Shown here in pieces: positions 61,225 through 64,000 of a DNA stretch of 64,000 bases. The position numbers and the translations under genes were made by a program. The stretch is taken from NCBI RefSeq assembly GCF_025060755.1, contig NZ_JANYUY010000034.1:1-64000 (forward strand). Direction: 5' to 3'. The notes under the pieces are model-generated. The model did not search any database and was not told the origin of the DNA. It worked only from the letters and a program-made list of their open reading frames with translations. Position 1 is the first letter of the stretch. Each line of letters opens with the position of its first letter. The DNA comes from Paenibacillus doosanensis. GTDB lineage: Bacteria > Bacillota > Bacilli > Paenibacillales > NBRC-103111.

Positions 61225-61923
61225 GTGGCAGAACAAACGATATTAGTCGTCGAGGATGACGAAGAAATTCGGGATATTATCCGCGTTTATTTGGAAGCGC
61301 ATCAATTTCGCGTGATCGGGGCCGGGCGCGGCGATGAGGCAGTCCGTTTAGTCGAGACGATGCAGCCCGACCTGCTTATACTGGACGTGCTGCTGCCGGG
61401 AAAAGACGGGTTTGAAGTATGCAAGGAAGTAAGGGCAATGTCTTCGGCTCCGATCTTGTTTTTGAGCTGCAAGAAGGATGAGCAGGATAAAATTACGGGT
61501 CTTGAGCTTGGAGGAGACGACTATATCACGAAACCGTTCAGTCCTAACGAACTTATCGCCCGCGTCAAGGCCAACTTGAGGCGTCCGCATCTTAGCGGGG
61601 AGGCTCCTAACCGAATGCGGTTCGGCGCCGTCGAGCTGGACCCGGCCAGCCGCAGCGTGACCGTAAACCGGTCGGAGGTCACTTTGTCGAGAAAGGAATT
61701 CGATTTGCTGTATTATTTGGCCCGGCATCCCGGCCGCACGGTGACGCATGAGGAGCTGTTCCGCGAAATATGGGATCAGGAGATGATTAACGATACGCGC
61801 ACGATTATCGTGCATGTCAGCAATTTGCGCAAAAAAATCGAGACCGATCCCGCCAACCCGAAGCATATTATTAATGTACACGGAGTCGGGTACAAGTTTA
61901 TTTTGCCGCTTCAGAAGGTTTAA
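61225..61923 (+). CDS. OmpR-family response regulator, unpaired (GTG start)
   Basis: A 232-residue regulator. The receiver has Glu10-Asp12 acidic cluster (VVEDDEE), Asp54 (LILDVLLP) and Lys103 (ITKPF). The normally Thr/Ser position is Ser81 in FLSCKKDE, an atypical stretch with Cys and Lys in place of the usual LTA. The winged helix includes TLSRKEFDLLYYL and VHGVGYKF. The start is GTG, after GGTGGTGTGAG. It is followed 21 bases later by the Gfo/Idh-cupin gene, so the two are probably co-transcribed. No histidine kinase is nearby. Confidence 0.88.
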   Translation: MAEQTILVVEDDEEIRDIIRVYLEAHQFRVIGAGRGDEAVRLVETMQPDLLILDVLLPGKDGFEVCKEVRAMSSAPILFLSCKKDEQDKITGLELGGDDYITKPFSPNELIARVKANLRRPHLSGEAPNRMRFGAVELDPASRSVTVNRSEVTLSRKEFDLLYYLARHPGRTVTHEELFREIWDQEMINDTRTIIVHVSNLRKKIETDPANPKHIINVHGVGYKFILPLQKV

Positions 61924-61944
61924 AACGATAAGGGAGGGAATGTA

Positions 61945-63243
61945 ATGAAAGCGCTATTAGTAGGCGTCGGCGGCTTCGGCTCCAGCTGGTACCGGAGAAT
62001 TCGCAGTCAGCACGGCGATGTGACGCTCGCCGTCGCCGACAGCGACGAGAGCAAGCGAAGCCAGATCGAAGGGGACGGCATCCCTTTCTATACGTCGTTG
62101 ACGGAGGCGATCGAGCAGGAGCGCCCGGATGTGCTGCTGAACGTAACTCCAAGACAAGCGCACAAGGCGATTAACGATATTGCGTTCGGCTACAAGCTGC
62201 CGGTGTTCAGCGAAAAACCGATCGCCGCCAATTACGAGGACGCCAAGGCGATGGTGGAGCGGGCGGCGGCCGAAGGCGTTCCCTACATGATTGCCGAAAA
62301 TTACCGCCGCTTTCCGTTCGTAAGGAAGCTGAAGCGGCTGCTGGACGAAGGAAGCATCGGCGCCGTTCTGACGATCGACGGAGAGTTTTACCGCGATACG
62401 GACAACAGACCGATGCAGGATAAGCTGGATGTGCTCGAAGAACTGGTCGTGCATCATTTTGATCTGGTGCGCTACTTGACCGGACGGGAAGTAGGTAAAG
62501 TGTTCGCTACCTACCGGCATCAGCTCCACATCGTGATGGACATGCAGGCGGCCATTACGGCCACCTTTACCTGCTCGACACGTTCCAAAGGCAAGCAGAC
62601 GGACTGGGCGGGCAATTGGCGGATCGAAGGGACGGAAGGGTGTCTGGAGCTGATCGATAATGTCGTTTACTTGACCAAAGGCGGGGAGACGACGAGATTC
62701 GACGACTTTAGCGATATCGACTCGCCGAGCGCTTTTGCGGAATTTTTGCAATCGCTGGAAGAAAACAGGGAGGCGGAGACCAGCGCCCGCGATTATTTGA
62801 AAAATCAGGCGCTGGCCCACTATACGCGGGAATCGATCCGGCAAAGTCAAATGGTCGACACGTCGTCGAGCTGGGGCTACGGTCCGATGATCGTCCGCAA
62901 TTACTTGGAGGCGGAGTTCGGCGAGCCCGGCGTCAGCCATCACGGGAAGGGATTGACCTACGGCAAGCGGCTGTTCTCCAAGGAGGATTTCGATACGCCG
63001 ATCCAGTTTATGGGATACAGCGAGCTGCCGCCCGGAACGTCCATCGGCTACCACGGCCATCGCGAGGACGAGGAAGTGTACATCATTCTCGAAGGCACGG
63101 GCGTCATGACGGTCAACGGGGAAGAGCGGCAGGTTAAAGCCGGGGATATTGTGCTGAACAAGCCGTGGTGGAAGCATGGGTTGGAAAATAACGGAGATCG
63201 TCCGCTACGGGCCATTATATTTGAAGTGATGAAGAAAAGCTGA
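61945..63243 (+). CDS. Gfo/Idh/MocA oxidoreductase fused to a cupin domain
   Basis: A 432-residue fusion. Residues 1-120 are a Rossmann domain (LLVGVGGFGSSWYRRI) with the family catalytic motif SEKP (Glu90-Lys91). Residues about 125-330 form the substrate domain with EELVVHHFDLVRYLTG. Residues about 350-430 are a cupin: YHGHREDEEVYIILEG (motif 1) and GDIVLNKPWWKHGLEN (motif 2), with the metal His/Glu set. The first part would oxidise or reduce a sugar-like substrate with NAD(P); the cupin may bind a sugar or metal. GGGAGGG precedes the ATG. The fusion of the two families is uncommon. Confidence 0.88.
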   Translation: MKALLVGVGGFGSSWYRRIRSQHGDVTLAVADSDESKRSQIEGDGIPFYTSLTEAIEQERPDVLLNVTPRQAHKAINDIAFGYKLPVFSEKPIAANYEDAKAMVERAAAEGVPYMIAENYRRFPFVRKLKRLLDEGSIGAVLTIDGEFYRDTDNRPMQDKLDVLEELVVHHFDLVRYLTGREVGKVFATYRHQLHIVMDMQAAITATFTCSTRSKGKQTDWAGNWRIEGTEGCLELIDNVVYLTKGGETTRFDDFSDIDSPSAFAEFLQSLEENREAETSARDYLKNQALAHYTRESIRQSQMVDTSSSWGYGPMIVRNYLEAEFGEPGVSHHGKGLTYGKRLFSKEDFDTPIQFMGYSELPPGTSIGYHGHREDEEVYIILEGTGVMTVNGEERQVKAGDIVLNKPWWKHGLENNGDRPLRAIIFEVMKKS

Positions 63244-63279
63244 GAAGCGGGGCCGAGCCCTGCGATTCCCTCATAAAAA

Positions 63280-63313
63280 CAAGCGGCTGCTCCTTCCGAA
63301 GGACAGCCGCTTG
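63280..63313. terminator. bidirectional terminator
   Basis: CAAGCGGCTG.TCCTT pairs with AAGGA.CAGCCGCTTG between the convergent fusion gene and glutaminase gene; the T-tracts are short. Confidence 0.8.
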
Positions 63314-63345
63314 CTCGTTTCGGGCGCCGCTTCCTGCGTCCCGTA

Positions 63346-64000
63346 TTAGAAGATGCTCCAATCGAATTCCGCCGACAGCGTCTGCAGCAGATGCACCCCG
63401 GCGGTGCTGTTGCCTTTGGCGTTCAGCGCCGGTCCGACGACGCCGATCCCGTATCGCCCGGGCACCAGCGCCAGAATGCCGCCGGAGACGCCGCTCTTTG
63501 CCGGCAGGCCGACCCGGATGGCGAAGGCGCCGGACTCGTTGTACATGCCGCAGGTGATCATGAACGATTTGGCGATCCGCACATATCGGCGCGGCACCAG
63601 CTCGCGGCCGGTCGCCGGATCGGTGCCGTCGCAAGCGAGCACCAATGCCATTCGCGCCAGCTGCCGGCAGTTCGCTTCGATCGAGCAGTGCTTGAAGTAC
63701 ACCTCAAGCACTTCTTCGACGTCCGCGTCCAGCACGCGGTTCGCCTTCAGGAAGTAGGCGAGCGAGCGGTTGCGGTGCGCGGTTTGCGTCTCGGAGCGGT
63801 ACACGTCCTCGTTGCAGGCCAGCGACGGGTCGCCGGCCAGCTCGCGGAAGAAGGCGAGAATCCGCTCCGTCTTCTCGGCCGGAGTCGCGCCGTGAATGAG
63901 CGAGGAAATCGCAATCGCCCCGGCGTTGATGAGCGGGTTGAAGGGGATGCCCGGATCGACCAGCTCCAGCTTCAGCATCGAGTTGAAGTTATCGCCGGTC
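63346..64000 (-). CDS. glsA: glutaminase, N-terminus beyond the window
   Basis: The C-terminal ~218 residues of a serine-dependent glutaminase (Glutaminase family, ~310 residues in full), which hydrolyses glutamine to glutamate and ammonia. The window edge cuts it at TGDNFNSMLKLE. Family blocks follow: PFNPLINAGAIAI, RSETQTAHRNRSLAYFLK, YFKHCSIEANCRQLA, GMYNESGAFAIRVGLPAKSGVSGGI and the closing LNAKGNSTAGVHLLQTLS. The catalytic Ser-Lys segment (PSxxK-type SxxK) lies in the missing part. It is convergent with the Gfo/Idh-cupin gene. Confidence 0.93.
   Translation of the reverse strand, partial: TGDNFNSMLKLELVDPGIPFNPLINAGAIAISSLIHGATPAEKTERILAFFRELAGDPSLACNEDVYRSETQTAHRNRSLAYFLKANRVLDADVEEVLEVYFKHCSIEANCRQLARMALVLACDGTDPATGRELVPRRYVRIAKSFMITCGMYNESGAFAIRVGLPAKSGVSGGILALVPGRYGIGVVGPALNAKGNSTAGVHLLQTLSAEFDWSIF

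Noticed and set aside
1-64000. tRNA, rRNA, transposase and prophage genes
   Set aside because: None was recognised anywhere on either strand.

Overview
The window looks like chromosomal DNA from an endospore-forming, moderately GC-rich Firmicute, most likely Paenibacillaceae (Paenibacillus or a close relative). Supporting signs are strong AGGAGG-type ribosome sites, many Rho-independent terminators, an S-box and a T-box leader, sporulation genes (ytxC, prkA, a gamma-type SASP behind a sigmaG-like promoter), an AbrB with a cysteine tail, AraM-type glycerol-1-phosphate dehydrogenase, and a YesM/YesN pair beside a sugar ABC transporter. No rRNA, tRNA, CRISPR array, prophage or intact transposase was found, and there is no clear horizontal island.

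Layout. 0-3 kb: a small acidic protein, an HRDC protein behind a hairpin leader, and corA with a long structured leader. 3.2-6.9 kb: SAM riboswitch and metA-metI-metC (O-acetylhomoserine to cystathionine to homocysteine). 7.1-11.7 kb: mqnC, ytxC and T-box-controlled thrS. 11.8-14.3 kb: 3D-domain protein, SASP, a hypothetical protein and a lipoprotein. 14.4-16.3 kb: amt and yugN. 16.3-17.85 kb: a transposase-less composite repeat. 18-21.9 kb: htrA with an OmpR/HK pair. 21.9-26.3 kb: ispH, DUF2062 protein, DAHP synthase and a proteobacterial-type glutamine synthetase behind a GlnR/TnrA box. 26.4-33.8 kb: comB-like gene, GNAT, a frameshifted S9 peptidase, thpR, serC, a PhoP-like regulator, trmL, abrB and a 32-residue membrane peptide. 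33.9-42.3 kb: YesM/YesN with a coiled-coil membrane protein and an NAGPA-type glycosidase, divergent from a sugar ABC transporter. 42.5-48.3 kb: MFS exporter, Rph/PEP-synthase-like enzyme with marR, and a thioredoxin-reductase-like flavoprotein. 48.4-54.8 kb: polysaccharide deacetylase, DUF2161 nuclease-like protein, araM, prkA and a Gly/His-rich protein. 54.9-64 kb: LytTR-PAS-kinase, 56-residue protein, YwaF-like membrane protein, methyltransferase, DUF2334/FG-GAP protein, unpaired OmpR regulator, Gfo/Idh-cupin fusion and a truncated glutaminase.

The most unusual features are: (1) a 1.5-kb element with ~190-bp inverted arms, seven ~123-bp tandem repeats and no transposase, which supplies the stop codon of yugN; (2) a second inverted-repeat element that supplies the stop codon of marR; (3) matching palindromes in front of marR and the Rph-like gene; (4) a GSI-beta glutamine synthetase with a tyrosine adenylylation motif in a Firmicute; (5) an N-terminal LytTR-like domain on a PAS histidine kinase. 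All functions are inferred from sequence reading; no database search was run.
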